64,000 nt of DNA, taken from NCBI GenBank assembly GCA_039881145.1, contig JAYKKI010000009.1, forward strand, positions 12,588,001 through 12,652,000. Direction: 5' to 3'. Each line of letters opens with the position of its first letter. Positions within the stretch are counted from its first letter, which is position 1. Below the pieces are notes generated by a model, which worked only from the letters and a program-made list of their open reading frames with translations, searched no databases and was not told the DNA's origin. Positions 1 through 12,370 of this stretch are shown piece by piece. The DNA comes from Druceiella hillmani. Taxonomy: Eukaryota > Arthropoda > Insecta > Lepidoptera > Hepialidae. A program made the position numbers and the translations under genes.

Positions 1-490
1 TTGAAACTTTCAACATGAATGCATGTTAAAAAAAGCATTTAAAAGATGGACTTATACCAATACATATGTTATATTAATACATAATAATACTTAGCAAAAA
101 CATAAAAAATAGATATAAATAAAATGAACAAATACATTTTCTTGGATCTTTAACACGAGGGTCATGGTAAACCATATTGAGATTGGTCATGCAAGTTAAA
201 ATAAAAGGCAAAAAAGTATTGGAAGAAGAATGATATCTTGACTGATTTGGATGTATATAAAATGAACTTTTTAGAGCATTCAAAATTATAGTGGTTGCAA
301 TGATAGGCATCTTACTACGAGGAGAAGCCGCGTCAAGAAAACTCACATTAATAAATGCCAAATGATTACCTTTGCATGAAGACTTCAGTTTCAATGTAGA
401 TTGTCATAAACAAGAGGAATTAAAAGGAACACAAGTGACGAAGTTTAATATAATTTTCTATTGTAAGGATATGGAAAACGACATATGCAT
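1..490. other. AT-rich sequence, nothing recognised
   Basis: An open frame of 106 codons lies on the minus strand at 74-394. Its translation shows no domain I recognise and ends in a hydrophobic, low-complexity stretch, so I do not call it a gene. Confidence 0.5.
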
Positions 491-1882
491 ATACAGTTGT
501 TCCGTAAGTCATGGCCTAACCAAAAAGAAATGTAGGCCAAGCTATGGCTAGGATACTGACAAAACTTGACCTCAATGAAACTCTCTTGGTTTTCTAGATA
601 CACACACTTTAAAATTTGTTAAAATTACTACTCTAAGTCGATATTTTTGGTGCCACGGCTACAAATTAAGTCTAATTATTAATTTTTTCTAGTTAAGTAT
701 AGCTGGTCAATAAGCATTTTGAATAAATGAAAACATTTTACGACAACTAATACGGTTCTTTCAAGAAAAAAATCAATAGCCTACATTCTGAGATTTTGTA
801 ATTTTCATAACACAAATTTAAATTCAATTTTCATGTAAACATACTTTTCTTTAATTTTTTGCCTGGAAACTTTTAAATAGTCCTTATGAACAGTATAAAT
901 AGCTTACAGTTAAAAAAATTTTGACAATTTATCCAAAAAATTAAGTTTTTATTTTACGTTATAAAAAATCTCAAACTACCTCCAATTAGTTTTAATTCGC
1001 GTGAAACATTAAAGCAATAGAAGTCATTTAAGGTTAGAACCAATTTTTGTTATATTTAAAAATATTCAAAGCAACTCAATTTCAAGGGCAACAACTTTGC
1101 AAAAGTTGTTGCCTTTTTTATCTTATTTTTTTAAATGTTACCACGTCAGGAGTAAATGTACGAGCACGAAAGATACATACGTGTGATTCCTTAATGTGTA
1201 GTTTAAAATTTGTTTTCGAATTTTGTAATTTTTCGAAAAAGCTTATATGATTAATTGAATTTTCTTTTCAATATTTAAATCGTTTTGGGTCCATATTCGG
1301 TAGTGCAAAGCCTGTTAAGAAATTATTTTTTTGCTCTTGCCTTCATGGTTCATTAACAATATTACGGTTCGAAAATGTGTTATAAGGAAATATAAAAACT
1401 TAATTTTTTTGGTAAAATTGTTAAAATATATTTTACTTTTATTGTTTTTAAGGAGTATTTAATAGTATCGGCGAAATTAAATTAATGAAAACTACATTCA
1501 CGTGAAATTAAACACAATTATCTCATAATATTTGTCTTCTGTGGTTAAGTTTGAATACCTTTTTTTTGCAGTAAGAAGCAATAAGATTTTGATTACTATA
1601 TTTTTTGCATTACGTGAGCGAATTTTTCAAATAATTTGTCACTTCTATGTGTGTAATTTTTTTTACCATAAATAGTCAAAATTGGGCTCCGAAAATTAAA
1701 AAATATTGCAACGTAGGATTTTGAGTTTTTTCTTGAAAGAATCGTATTAGTTCTCTTAAATTGTTTTTATTTTTTTAATGTGTCTCTATAACTTAAATTT
1801 TTGGTAGTTAGGTAAAATTTTGTCAATGACATAACCTGTCTCCCTTTTTTTGATGGTTCATGAATTACGAGACACGCTGTAT
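491..1882. mobile_element. Candidate decayed DNA transposon with degraded inverted ends
   Basis: The left end (491-521) and the reverse complement of the right end (1851-1884) share a pattern of the form TACAG..TGT..CGTAA.TCATG..CC. A second inverted match lies further in, 745-775 against 1721-1754, about 30 bases with few mismatches. The size of 1.4 kb and an end resembling CAGNNTGTCTCGTAAT fit a mariner-type element. No transposase can be read inside: the 67-codon frame at 1047-1250 is not recognisable. It could instead be a non-autonomous derivative, or a chance pairing of AT-rich sequence around the one convincing inner repeat. Confidence 0.4.
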
Positions 1883-1884
1883 GT

Positions 1885-2517
1885 ATACCATACCGATTTT
1901 AAAAGTTAAACACCAAAATTAAAGTAAGTTAGACTATTCAAAGCAGCATGTCCCTCGCGATGGTATGCAGAGAAAAAATAAATTTCATCAGAACACTTAC
2001 TGCAACGTGAAAGTTTGCGCCGTTCAAAACTTTACTTCCTTTAAATCATGGCCGTCACGCTTCTAACAAAAGCCTTCCTTTCTTTATCCTATTTAAATAA
2101 ATAAAGTTTATTTGCATATTTATTCATGATATATTGGCAAGTAACACGTGATGCATTAAAAAGTACTTTAAGTTATTTAAACGGAATTCCATTTGATTAC
2201 ATCGAACACAATGTACAACTCAATGAGTTAACAATATTTTAAATACGCATATACTTGCGATCCCTGGCAATGCTTTGTGTTTGAAACGCATTATTCAAAA
2301 GTAAATTCATAAACTGGGTGAATGATTTTATAACATTAACAATACTGAATTCAAGACGCTCTTTCTTATATTAAAGTCTTAAAATATTTATTCAAATAAC
2401 TTTCATTCATGAATAGATTTCACAATTACTGCCAAGAAAACGGCTTGGAATCAATTTTAAAACTACGGATATGCCGATTTCGAAACCAGTTCTAGAAGAA
2501 CCATTTAAAGCATAATA
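1885..2517. other. Non-coding stretch, nothing recognised
   Basis: AT-rich sequence without an open frame of note, repeat or site that I can support. Confidence 0.5.
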
Positions 2518-2585
2518 TAAATTATATTTAAACGTTCCGCGACGAACAAAACAATGTTCGTCGCGGAACGTTTAAATATAATTTA
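2518..2585. repeat. Perfect 31-bp inverted repeat (hairpin), 6-base loop
   Basis: Bases 2518-2548 are the exact reverse complement of 2555-2585, around the loop aaacaa (2549-2554). I checked the pairing base by base and found no mismatch. The inner half of the stem is GC-rich (ttccgcgacgaac), which is unusual in this AT-rich setting, while the outer half is AT-rich. It could be a very young miniature foldback element, a precursor of a small RNA, or a newly formed palindrome. The lack of any mismatch suggests recent origin or ongoing homogenisation. Confidence 0.95.
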
Positions 2586-3377
2586 CCAAAATATATAATG
2601 GAGTTCATAAAGCCTATGCTAATATCACTTATTTAAAACAATTCCAAATTGACGGAGGGATATAATGATGTGATAATCTTTATTTCATTTAGACTTGATT
2701 CCTAATATGATCCCCATATAAAAACATCATTCGTCGTCAAAATTTTAAATGTTTATAAATATTGATTTGTTGACATATTTCTATTGCACGTAACAACGAG
2801 TGCAATTATGAATTAAGTAGTAATCCGTTCAGACTCACAGAAATTCTACTTTTTATTTCTGTCACTATCTTCATGTCATCATACTATTTTACCCTTAAAA
2901 AAAATTATGGATATTATGGTCAGCTAGCTGTTCAATAGATAGGAAATATTTCTTACATTCTCTCTAACATAATGAAACTTGGACAAAACTGGTTTTTCTT
3001 TTTCATATTTTCAAATATGAATACATTCCTATATTACGCTTCAAAAATCTTTTCCTTCTTTCACTTGCGGTATAAAATGACAAAATTATATGGCGTTGAA
3101 AAATTTACACGATTTGAGGCGATGCACGCTTTAAGGGGATTTTTCTAAGCAACTTTCAATACTCATTCATATGAATTTCAACAGACCTGTGATCATATCT
3201 TTTATAAACTTCTACAGATGTCGTGAAAAACTGTTTTGATTCTTAAGCTGATTCCTGAATTATAATGTTTGGCTTACTTTTTTAAGATCAGTCATTCTTT
3301 TTTTTCACATATTTGAATTTACGTCCAGTTTTTATTCTTCCATATTTACAATTCAGTTTTAAGTAACATTATGTACT
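2586..3377. other. Non-coding stretch, nothing recognised
   Basis: No supported open frame or repeat. The 5' part of the LINE whose fragment follows is not recognisable here. Confidence 0.5.
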
Positions 3378-3685
3378 ATGCAATTTAACTTGCCATGTCT
3401 TTTCGAAATTAATTTAAAGACAAAAGTCATGATTTTGGAAACCGATGGTCCTGCGACGCTAAATGTGAACTGTACTATAATCGAGCCCTTAAATAAGTAT
3501 GTGTATTTGAGCAAAGAACCAGATCAACGAAGTAGATCGACATTTACGTTTGGGATGGACAACTTTCTCAAAACTTAAGTTCGTCTTTTAAATGAATGTA
3601 AATAACCACTTAAAAGCACACATTTTCAACACGTGTGTGCTACCAGTTCTCACTTATGGAGCCGAAACTTGGGTAACAATAAAAG
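3378..3685 (+). pseudogene. RTE-like LINE reverse transcriptase, C-terminal fragment
   Basis: Two reading frames together give the end of a non-LTR retrotransposon reverse transcriptase. The first (3378-3578) contains NLKTKVM and then NKYVYLS, which fit the blocks just after the catalytic palm in RTE/BovB-like elements. The second frame (3595-3684) reads FNTCVLPVLTYGAETW, the very typical 'CVLPVLTYGAETW' block. A frameshift and stop separate them near 3578-3595. The catalytic YADD region and the endonuclease are absent, so this is a 5'-truncated dead copy, as is usual for LINEs. The clade is inferred from motif style; a CR1- or Jockey-type relative is less likely. Confidence 0.72.
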
Positions 3686-6600
3686 TCTTCAGTTTTATGC
3701 ACAATTTTTATCCATGACTTTTCGTTAGCGTACAAGCAATGAACATTTTCTTCCTTGTGAAATTCCTTGAATTTTTTATGAATTTTTTTTTCAAATTCTT
3801 CGTTAATATGACATCCCTTTTACATTTGTTTTAATGCACATCATTAGACAGCCAGCGAAACAGACATTAGTCAGAGGGCAAGAGATAGGATGAGCACTGT
3901 GGGTGAGAAGCGCAGTCTATTTAATTGAAAGTATTTTTGTTGTTACATGGTTCAAGTTGCTGTGTGAAGTCAAGAGTTGTCATGTCAAAATACAATTTAT
4001 TTGATTTGTAAGAAATTTAGTAATAATCGTTCGTAGTATATATTGGTGCCACTTGTATTGTTTATTGGAAGACACCCATTTATTCACCACCGACATAATA
4101 ATTTAAAAATCTTTTTTTAGGTAGCCTTTCACAATGCGGAAATGACGATTCCGGAAAAACATTGTTTATCTACATTAAAAGACATACCATTAGTTCATAT
4201 GGCTCGTAAGATATCAGTATTCCTATTATAAATTTAATGCGGATAATTAAATTGGCTAGAAAACCGGTATGCTGATTGTGAGTAGATTTCTCAAATAAGT
4301 ACGTTTTTCTTCATTTGAAACTTTCTTCGTCATTTATTTCTACATCTCTTCGAAATACGGGAATAATCAAAAGATTAGAAATGAAAGCAACACTATAACA
4401 AACAGTATATAACAAATTGAAGGTGGTATATGGGTCTCGATATTACTTATTTATTGAAGTATCAGCAATAAAATTATAAGATGTGAAATATTTAAAATTA
4501 AATGCTTATTTTTTGGTATGTCATCATAATAATAATAACTTTCTATAAAACTTTTGTAAACACACACCGGTAAAAATGATAAGATATTTAAAAAACAATT
4601 TTTTCTGCTCATGTTACTATGATATAACGTTTTGAAAAAAAAAATTAAAATTAAATGTTGTAGAACATAACATCAAAATTTAAAAAATCATAATTATAGA
4701 AGGGTGACATCGTATTTACAAAAAAAAAAGAAAAAGGTTAAAATATTTTTTTAGGCTTACCATTCTATGCTATCACACAATTTCAAAAAAATGAATCTCA
4801 AATATATTTATAATACTGAAATTGCTCAGACAGTTCGAAAGTTGCAGTTATTTTTAAATATTTTAACCATTATTCAGTCCTGCAGCCAAAGGACGCGATG
4901 CAAAGAACTAATATTGGATAAAGTTAAAACTATCGTAATGTTAATAAAAGTATTTGTAGCCAATCTGGGCGAGATAGCGGGTCATTAGGAAACAGAACTT
5001 AATTATTTTTTAAATCATTTTGTAACTCAGGAACTTTAAAAACAAAAAATCGCGGAAACTTAGAACCATATGGCTCCCGAAGCTTGACACCTTTCCAAAA
5101 AAGACATTACTAACAGCTGTAGTTTCGTCACAAAAGACTTATTCTCCGTGTTGAAATTAAAATTAAGTTTTGTTCTCTTCTTTTTACCTGTGACAGTATT
5201 TAATTGAAATTTACATAGTTTATATATATTGGACCGAATGCACAATGTAAATTTATTCAAAGTGAATTCGCTTGTAATAGCATTAGATTTTACCGCAGAA
5301 AATTCAATTAGAAAAAATAAAATATGAAGTCAAAATGTTGAATATGTTAATTAGGATACAATCCTTCCTAACATCAAATTTATGATATAATACTTATTCT
5401 AGCGTATGGAAGAAATGTCAGACATTAAGTTTCTGGTTTTAGCATTAACTTTTTACACTGTTTTATATTAACAATCATTTGCAAAGACTCAACATGATCG
5501 GCGGGAGCATAAAATACAAAAAAATAGACAATAATTTTTGCTGGACTTAGCATGATGTGTTCATAGGGGCTATTATCGGTTTATAGATCTAATATAACCT
5601 GGTTATCGTCTGAGAAAAAAAGTTTACAACCCTACATATTTTGATTGGATAACAGCGAGGATCCAATTTGGAATCAGTTTTTAAATTGAATACAAACCAG
5701 TTTTAATCTGAAAATTATTTGAGGTTTAAATAAAACTAGTAAAAAGTACATCCGAACAGGCACCATGTGGAGTTTCACATTCACTAATATTTTGAATTTT
5801 TGATTCAACTTAACCAAAATAAATTCTATTGAAAGTACCGATCAAATGGAATTTTTTTCAGACCCTTGACGGGAAATTGGAGCAGGATGCACATTACCCA
5901 TTATTTTGAAGTTTAATATTTTTTAATTGAAGTTTGAAATTTGAAATGGTAAATAATAATAAATTTTATTTGAAAAGCTACATCTTTTACCTAGGCTGAT
6001 CACAATACTTCATATCTCAAAATAAATAATCTTTTAAAAATCGACTTATAAAGAAGATGGTACTGAAAAGTAAAAAATTATAAACTCAAAATGGGTAGCT
6101 ACTTATTCGCAATAAATAACTTAGTTACTTATTTTTGAAGTGTGTGCCGGTACTATCGACCAACTTAAACAAATTTATACGTATATTCAAAATTTAAATA
6201 TTTTTAAACTGTGAGAAACTGACTGACGAAAGTGTGGATATGACGAATTGACAAGGATTTATTCTGTGAAACGTGTAAGAGTTTTTCGTTAATTTTTAAT
6301 TAACTTTACGTAACGGTCAAAAATTTAAGGTAGCATTAAAAATACAGGAATTTCTGAAAAAATACCGTTAGTAGATTTATAAAATTAGATGTGTGATAAT
6401 AAAATGAAAACGTTAGTAACAAACTTATTAAATAATGGACAATTTGAAAAAGTATAATGAGTAAAATTTGTATCACACTTATGAAATCTAAATTATGTGT
6501 TTTTGTTTTTAAATTCATTTTATTATCATATTTGTAGAGATGGGCATAGCAGATGGACTAGGGTGTGTCACAATGTATGGAGAAAAATAGTTCTTTTTAT

Positions 6601-6904
6601 TTACATGGAATAGTAAATAAAAGTTTCGTTTTGGTGAAAACATTGAGATTATGCATAAAATATTTGTTTTCAAATATTTTTGACTAGCTCAAACTGTTGA
6701 AAAATATCGAAAAATATCATTTCTAGACATAGATTATGTATAGTCCATAGTTTCTTTTTTATTTTTTATTGTAAAATATGTGTAAAATAGCTTAATTATA
6801 AATTATATTAATGAAATAAATAAAACTTAAGATTTTTTCTAAAGTACTTATTGAAACTATAACAAACAAAAATCAGCATTTTTCCTTTTTACATATCAAG
6901 TGAC
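3686..6904. other. Long AT-rich non-coding stretch
   Basis: Short open frames at 4767-4988 (+), 5060-5260 (-) and 6336-6518 (-) have no recognisable domain and look like chance. Some downstream LINE sequence may continue to about 3930, but I cannot read it with confidence. Confidence 0.5.
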
Positions 6905-8963
6905 ACTACTTAAAGTCCTTTTTCGTGTTCAATTTATGCACTGTCTTCCTATAATTCAATTTATAAGCAATAAATCCTTCCCGGGCTTTGACACCTGCAA
7001 CAAAATCTACAGTTTCAGTAGTCAATTTTATACAACTTACCACCGCTTGAGTGTAACAGGGAAACTGGAAATTCAAGCATACATTTTCTTCTCTGATATT
7101 TTTTCTAGAATCGCCGTTTATGTATGACGTATAAGGGATGATTAAGACAAAATCAGTTTTTTATCATTCCAGTTAAGTAGTCATGTCATAGTAATGATGG
7201 TATTCGAAATTGATTTTCGGTATACCAAAAATTCTCATCAAAACGTGTGGCGAGGTATGTGCTTTGATAACTCTTTTGCAGCCAAGTTCTCTTATTTGTT
7301 GATCATGATTGGTCAAAATTGCCAGCAGCAAATGTTCTGTGTGTGCAAAATAGACATTGCGCTCAATTACTGAATCTATAATCTTCTTGATATCTTTGGA
7401 ATGAAACCTTGTATTTTTTAAAAGAAACCATAACTTTCTAGCACCTTCCATACACGAGCCATTGCACTTAATCTGAATTCATGTTGACTGTAGGCTTTAC
7501 AAATATGAGTAGCAAACAAACGTAATTTACTAGATGATTTCTCAGTACTTCTATTATATAAGCGTATAATTTGTTGGCCTCGTCAGCCACCGGGCATACG
7601 ATATTTTTTCTGAATTTCGTTTCGCTAAATCTAGGCGGGGAGGTTACTCCTCGCTGGCAACAGCTGAATAAATATCGTATAAGTATTCCTGATCTTTACT
7701 TAATTTATTGATTGGAATATGAGGCAGAGAAACAAATATAGGCTTGAATTTAAGGATAGACCTATTTTCACAAGTTTTAGGTGATTTGCCTGTTGGACCA
7801 GAAAACGAAGTAGGTCCAGGGGTTTGTTCATCGAAATGCTGGAACAAATGCCGCAATGGTAACTCATTGGCATGCAGTTGACAAATAAACTATTGAAGTG
7901 GCTTTTGAAGATATTTTTCCAGCAAGACAAGAACTCTACTTTTTTGCCCACTATTAATATTAGTTCCGTCACAACCCACGGCAATAAAAAAATCGAACTG
8001 TGTTTCTTTTCTGTCAAGTGGCAAATTATAGTTTCAACGATACACTATGAAGTTCCAGCAGATGGAGTAACATGACCGATATATACAGCTCCTGGTTATA
8101 TGTTCTTCTATACGTACGCGACGATAAATCTTATTGTTGGTTCTGACATAATACATTGTCATTTCTTCTATCAAAAAATAATGCTTCGAATGGTTCTTTT
8201 CTTTAGTTTTTAAGAGTGTCGTTCTTCTTTTAACTCTTTTACGTCTAAGTTTGCTATGATCTATTATTAGAGGAGCTGACTTTTCTTTCTTCAATATCAC
8301 TTAATGCTGCTCGGTGCGATATACCGTAGCGATCACAGATATTTGACAATTTTTCTAAATTGTAGTGACTGGTTTTTCTTTCTTATTTTTTTCTCTACAA
8401 ACACTTCGTCTTCAGAACTATCAGTCGACTGAAAGTTAAAACCGAACAGTGTAATAAAACAGTTCCCAAAGTTGAAGTCTGGGGCTCTTATGTTTTTTGC
8501 CGCTTTTGGGCTCGCTAAACTTTCCTTTGAAGCTGTTTAATGGTTATAATATCAACATTTCCAATAACCCTTTTGTCTAAGTGTCCTTTGGTCCTTAAGA
8601 AAAGAGCGTGTTTGACCTTCTCACGCATACACCAATCAAATTTCTTATATTTGCATACGGCATTAGAAGTATCTATTGGGAAATAAAGTTATTTATCTTC
8701 TCCTAGAAAGATTTATTTTTAAGTTCTCTATTATAATCTTTCAAAATTTGCCTGTATTTCCCACCGTAAGATTTCACAAGTTGACTCACCTTGCCTCAGT
8801 CAGTTGCGATCGCAGCATTTTTCCACACTTCAATGACACGTTGTCCTACCTCAGATGATTTACATTTTGATGAAGTTTCTTGATTGCCGGATTTCTTCAT
8901 TTCAAGGCGTATCCACTCGTAATGGCTTAACACGTCCTCGAATGTTGGTAAAACATTGTTTAA
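6905..8963 (-). pseudogene. Broken copy of a multi-copy uncharacterised arthropod gene family (possibly transposon-derived)
   Basis: Reading the minus strand from 8963 down to 6905 gives, across several frames, a nearly full-length protein. In order: an N-terminal block with LSHYEWIRLEMKKSG (near 8900); a block with NNKIYRRVRIEEH (8100-8150); the block VGCDGTNIN followed by CQLHANELPLRHLFQHFD (7820-7980); LSKDQEYLYDIYSA (about 7650-7690); FFAHTEHLLLAIL-like sequence at 7300-7400; and PCYTQAV plus ARECFIAY-like sequence (VKAREGFIAYKLNYRKT) at 6930-7050. I recall this block order from many uncharacterised, multi-copy arthropod proteins. The pair 'CDGTN' and 'C..LHANE' resembles the second acidic motif and the C..H motif of hAT-like RNase H transposases, so a transposon origin is my inference. 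Many stops and frameshifts make it dead. I cannot see terminal repeats. Confidence 0.68.
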
Positions 8964-10749
8964 TTATCGTTAATTATTTATTACAATCGTGCACGTAACG
9001 CACAAATTAACGTTTATTCAAAACAATCTTTCCTACTTCAATCTCGTAGTCTCAATGAAATTGTTCATTGGCAGTCATAAACTAGAACGGGTGTTTGTTT
9101 GTAGTTACTTAATATTGAACTCTGAGAGGGTAGGTATACAAGTATAAACAAAGGTCGAATGGCGTATTGCTAAACGTTTACTTATAGATTATAACATAAA
9201 CAACAGTAGTTTTTGTTTAGACTTGACTCTGAGACTCAAAGATAAGAAATAAGAAGTTTTTGTATCCAGAGGAAATAGGATTTTTTTCGTAATTTTAAGG
9301 TCGTTGAGCGAACCAAAACCGACAACAAAATGCAAAATTTTAAATGTAGTTTTTCATTAAACAAGCAAATGCAATTTTGAAAATTATTACATATCATAAT
9401 TCGAAAATAACACACCTTAATGCAGACTCAGCAAAATAAAAAAATGCATACCGCAAAATATGGTTAGATAAAAATGAAAAAATATAAAGCTGGAATTTCG
9501 TCACTTTTAATGTATTTTTAATATCTCTGCGGTTTCCGTTTACTTAAAAAGCGTTACGGTTTTATTAATTTTAACGTTTTATCCAAATGCCTAGGAATTA
9601 AATGCATCCAAAGAATAAAAAGTACAAAATCTCGGTTTTAAAATGATGTGTTTCTTCATTTTAATTGTTTAATACGAATAGTTCTCGCAAAATTACTGCT
9701 GTTTAAAATCGAACTGGCCTTTTTCAAAATGTACACGAAAATTTGTGATTCTGAAAAAAAAATCAATATTACGATCATTGTTACTAAATCTGGCTGTTCG
9801 ACGTCAGTTAGAATGAAAACTACATGCCTTTTTGGATGATAAGTAACAGAATTGAAGAAAATATTTAAAGGTAGTTAGAGACGACACATATTATACATTG
9901 CAATTTGTGTCATCTTAATTCACTTGATTGAAGCTGGAAATTAGTATTTCCGTTTAACCCAAATCTAAATATTCTCTCCGTAAAAATAAATGTCTCCTTG
10001 CTATATATATATATATATATATATACTTCAATTAATGTTGTGTTTACATTATAAGTTGGACGATAATAAATAGAAAAAAATCCTTTAGCGGAGAAACATA
10101 TGCTATTGGTTTATTATATAATTTAAAAAAATTTCTCTTTATAAGAATTTCTTTATTTCTCTTTATGATAATTTCTCTATTATTTATAATAATTTCGTTT
10201 AGAGTAGTTTAATTATGTTTAAGGGTCACCGATGCAAAAGTTCTTCTATTCAGTTTCTTAGATTTTTCAAAAACCGTTCAAAATAATTTTATTGGTGATA
10301 ACTTAAGCTACATCCCTTAATTAATTACGTGTTATGAAACTACTTTACAAACATTATTAACATTATAAAAAACATTGAAATCTGAATGAAGGCCATTTTG
10401 CATCTAATTATTTAATAGAGGTCGTTTCGCATCTGCCACTATAGAATAGAAGTTTTGCTCCTCTATCGGTCGCCTGACTGGTTTTAATGCAATCGAATTA
10501 TCGATTCAGCTTTATATTGCATTTTCTCATAATATTGACTTTTATGATGCAAATCAAATATGAATTTGTTTTGGTTACTGCACTAAATGACTTAATTTTT
10601 TCATTACTAAATTTGAAAAATTACAAATTTTTTATTGTTACTCAATTAAAAAATACGTAAATAGTGCAAAATTTTATGGAGCTATTAAGTTAAATTTTAA
10701 GATTATACAGATATTTCAACTTCTTCCAAGAATTTACGGGGATGTTCAG
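8964..10749. other. Non-coding stretch with short (TA)n
   Basis: Holds a short (TA)n tract at 10002-10025 and an unremarkable 63-codon frame at 9648-9839. The first few hundred bases may belong to the element carrying the upstream broken gene, but no terminal repeat is visible. Confidence 0.5.
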
Positions 10750-12370
10750 TTCACCTACATTTGTGTTTTGCAAAACATTTTTGTAAAAGAGAAGTTGACC
10801 ATATCCTTATTCTCATTGCCAATTATATCCTAAATCATTTGACAGTAGTTCATCAACATCAGTAAGCTTCAGAGCAGATAACCTATTTTAAAATGGTGGG
10901 ACGTCTCTTATACCAAACTTAGTGGTTTAGGATACATCTCTTTAATTATACTTTTAGCGACTCCTAATTCACTTTTTTAACTCATTTCTCCTCTAAGAAG
11001 AAATCGTCCCGGCTTGTCCATGATTCTAGTTCCATAGCACTTCTTGCACTCAGCAAATTTGAAGTTATATTAATCTGGGGGTTTGATTGTTTCACTTGCG
11101 TAAGCCTTCCAATTTTTATCATACAAGCTTCACAAAATTTGTGAACAATGCCGTAACGATTATAAATGGCTCTATATTATCGGTTGAATCTATAATCACT
11201 TTGTTACTTTTGGTTTCTTTTTCGATATGTTCGAAGATACAATCAGCCAGCATAACAGAATGCCGGGTACAGAGAATATGAGTTCAACGGTCTTGACATT
11301 CCTATGAGCGCAATTTGTTAACCAGTAAGCAACCATGACAATCATTGTACTTTTTTTATTTTGTGAGCCACACCTATCTGCCAACATATGCACCCATTTT
11401 ATCAGTGAAATCAGTGTGTAAAAGTAAATAAAAACAGCGGATGCAATCTATTTAGAAGACTTAGCATGGACAGTTCAGTCCACGTATATATGCGGATACT
11501 TTTTCCTTCGGAAATCTGTTCGTGTTTCTTTCAATCACAATGGTAAAGTTATAACTTTACAGATATATAGCTGTCCGAAATAATACGTAGCTTGTTCAGC
11601 AACTTTTGGTAAAAGTTATTTTTCGGCAGTCGAATGATATTAAAAACGTGTGTTCTTCATATTCCCACAAAAACCTGTAAAACACTTTGCTTTTAACTTG
11701 TCGATACGTAATGAGTTCATCAAAGCGACTTTTTCTTCATCTTGTGATTCTTATTTTATCTGAGATTTTCGTACATTTAGAACAAAGATCTACTCTTAGA
11801 GTTTTGAAACCATTTTTATAGTTTATGTTAAAAATATTTCTAAAAAAAATAGGTTGTTTTGAGATTTTCGTCTTCTTGCTTATCTTGGTATATTTTCCAC
11901 ATTTAAGGATATTTAAATCGGACGCGACATATTTTATTGCTGTTATTGCAAACCTGCAATAGTGCGACTCAATGCGCCTCATCACAATATGTTTTTTTGC
12001 AGTATTTGTACTTGAAACCTTATCACCGCCTCGATTCACCTATGTTATGTCGTCTTGCAGTAATAATTTTTTTAATAAATGTAATATATAATATAGCCTA
12101 TGCATACCAATGCCAAGGATTTTTGAAAAGGCACTTTGACAAACTTTTATTCATTTATATGGTTTGATATATGTACGGACATAATACTTCGTGATCTTCG
12201 ACATTTCGATGTATGGACTTCCATCAATTTAAATATAAAACTGTCTTGAAACGTTTTATTTGATTTTACGTAAAATGCCTGATGACAATTTCTGATATAT
12301 TTAACATTTAAACTGGTACATTTAAACTTCTCGCCTTTCTTATATATGCAGCTTGTTATATCAGCTATAT
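10750..12370 (-). pseudogene. Broken DUF7869-like multi-copy gene
   Basis: The minus strand read from 12370 to 10750 gives, with many frameshifts, the block order of a widespread multi-copy arthropod family that I associate with the DUF7869 domain. Near 12130-12165 is VCQSAFLKILGIG-like sequence; near 11930-11980 ESHYCR; at 11790-11920 SDLNI...FRNIFN.NY...DLCSKC; at 11490-11640 a decayed catalytic-like block; at 11350-11390 MLADRCGSQNKK followed by YWLTNC and VKTVELIF; at 11000-11100 ETIKPP, then KFAECKKCYGTRI. The ADGCGSQNK-type block is the family's best-known signature; here Gly is replaced by Arg (DRCGSQN). The copy is dead. In this family, as I know it, copies are dispersed like a transposon, but the enzyme activity is not established. 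No terminal repeat was identified. Confidence 0.68.

Noticed and set aside
74..394. 106-codon minus-strand open frame
   Set aside because: No recognisable domain and a low-complexity C-terminus. In AT-rich DNA I did not find support beyond length.
8676..8858. 60-codon plus-strand frame
   Set aside because: Antisense to the broken multi-copy gene on the minus strand.
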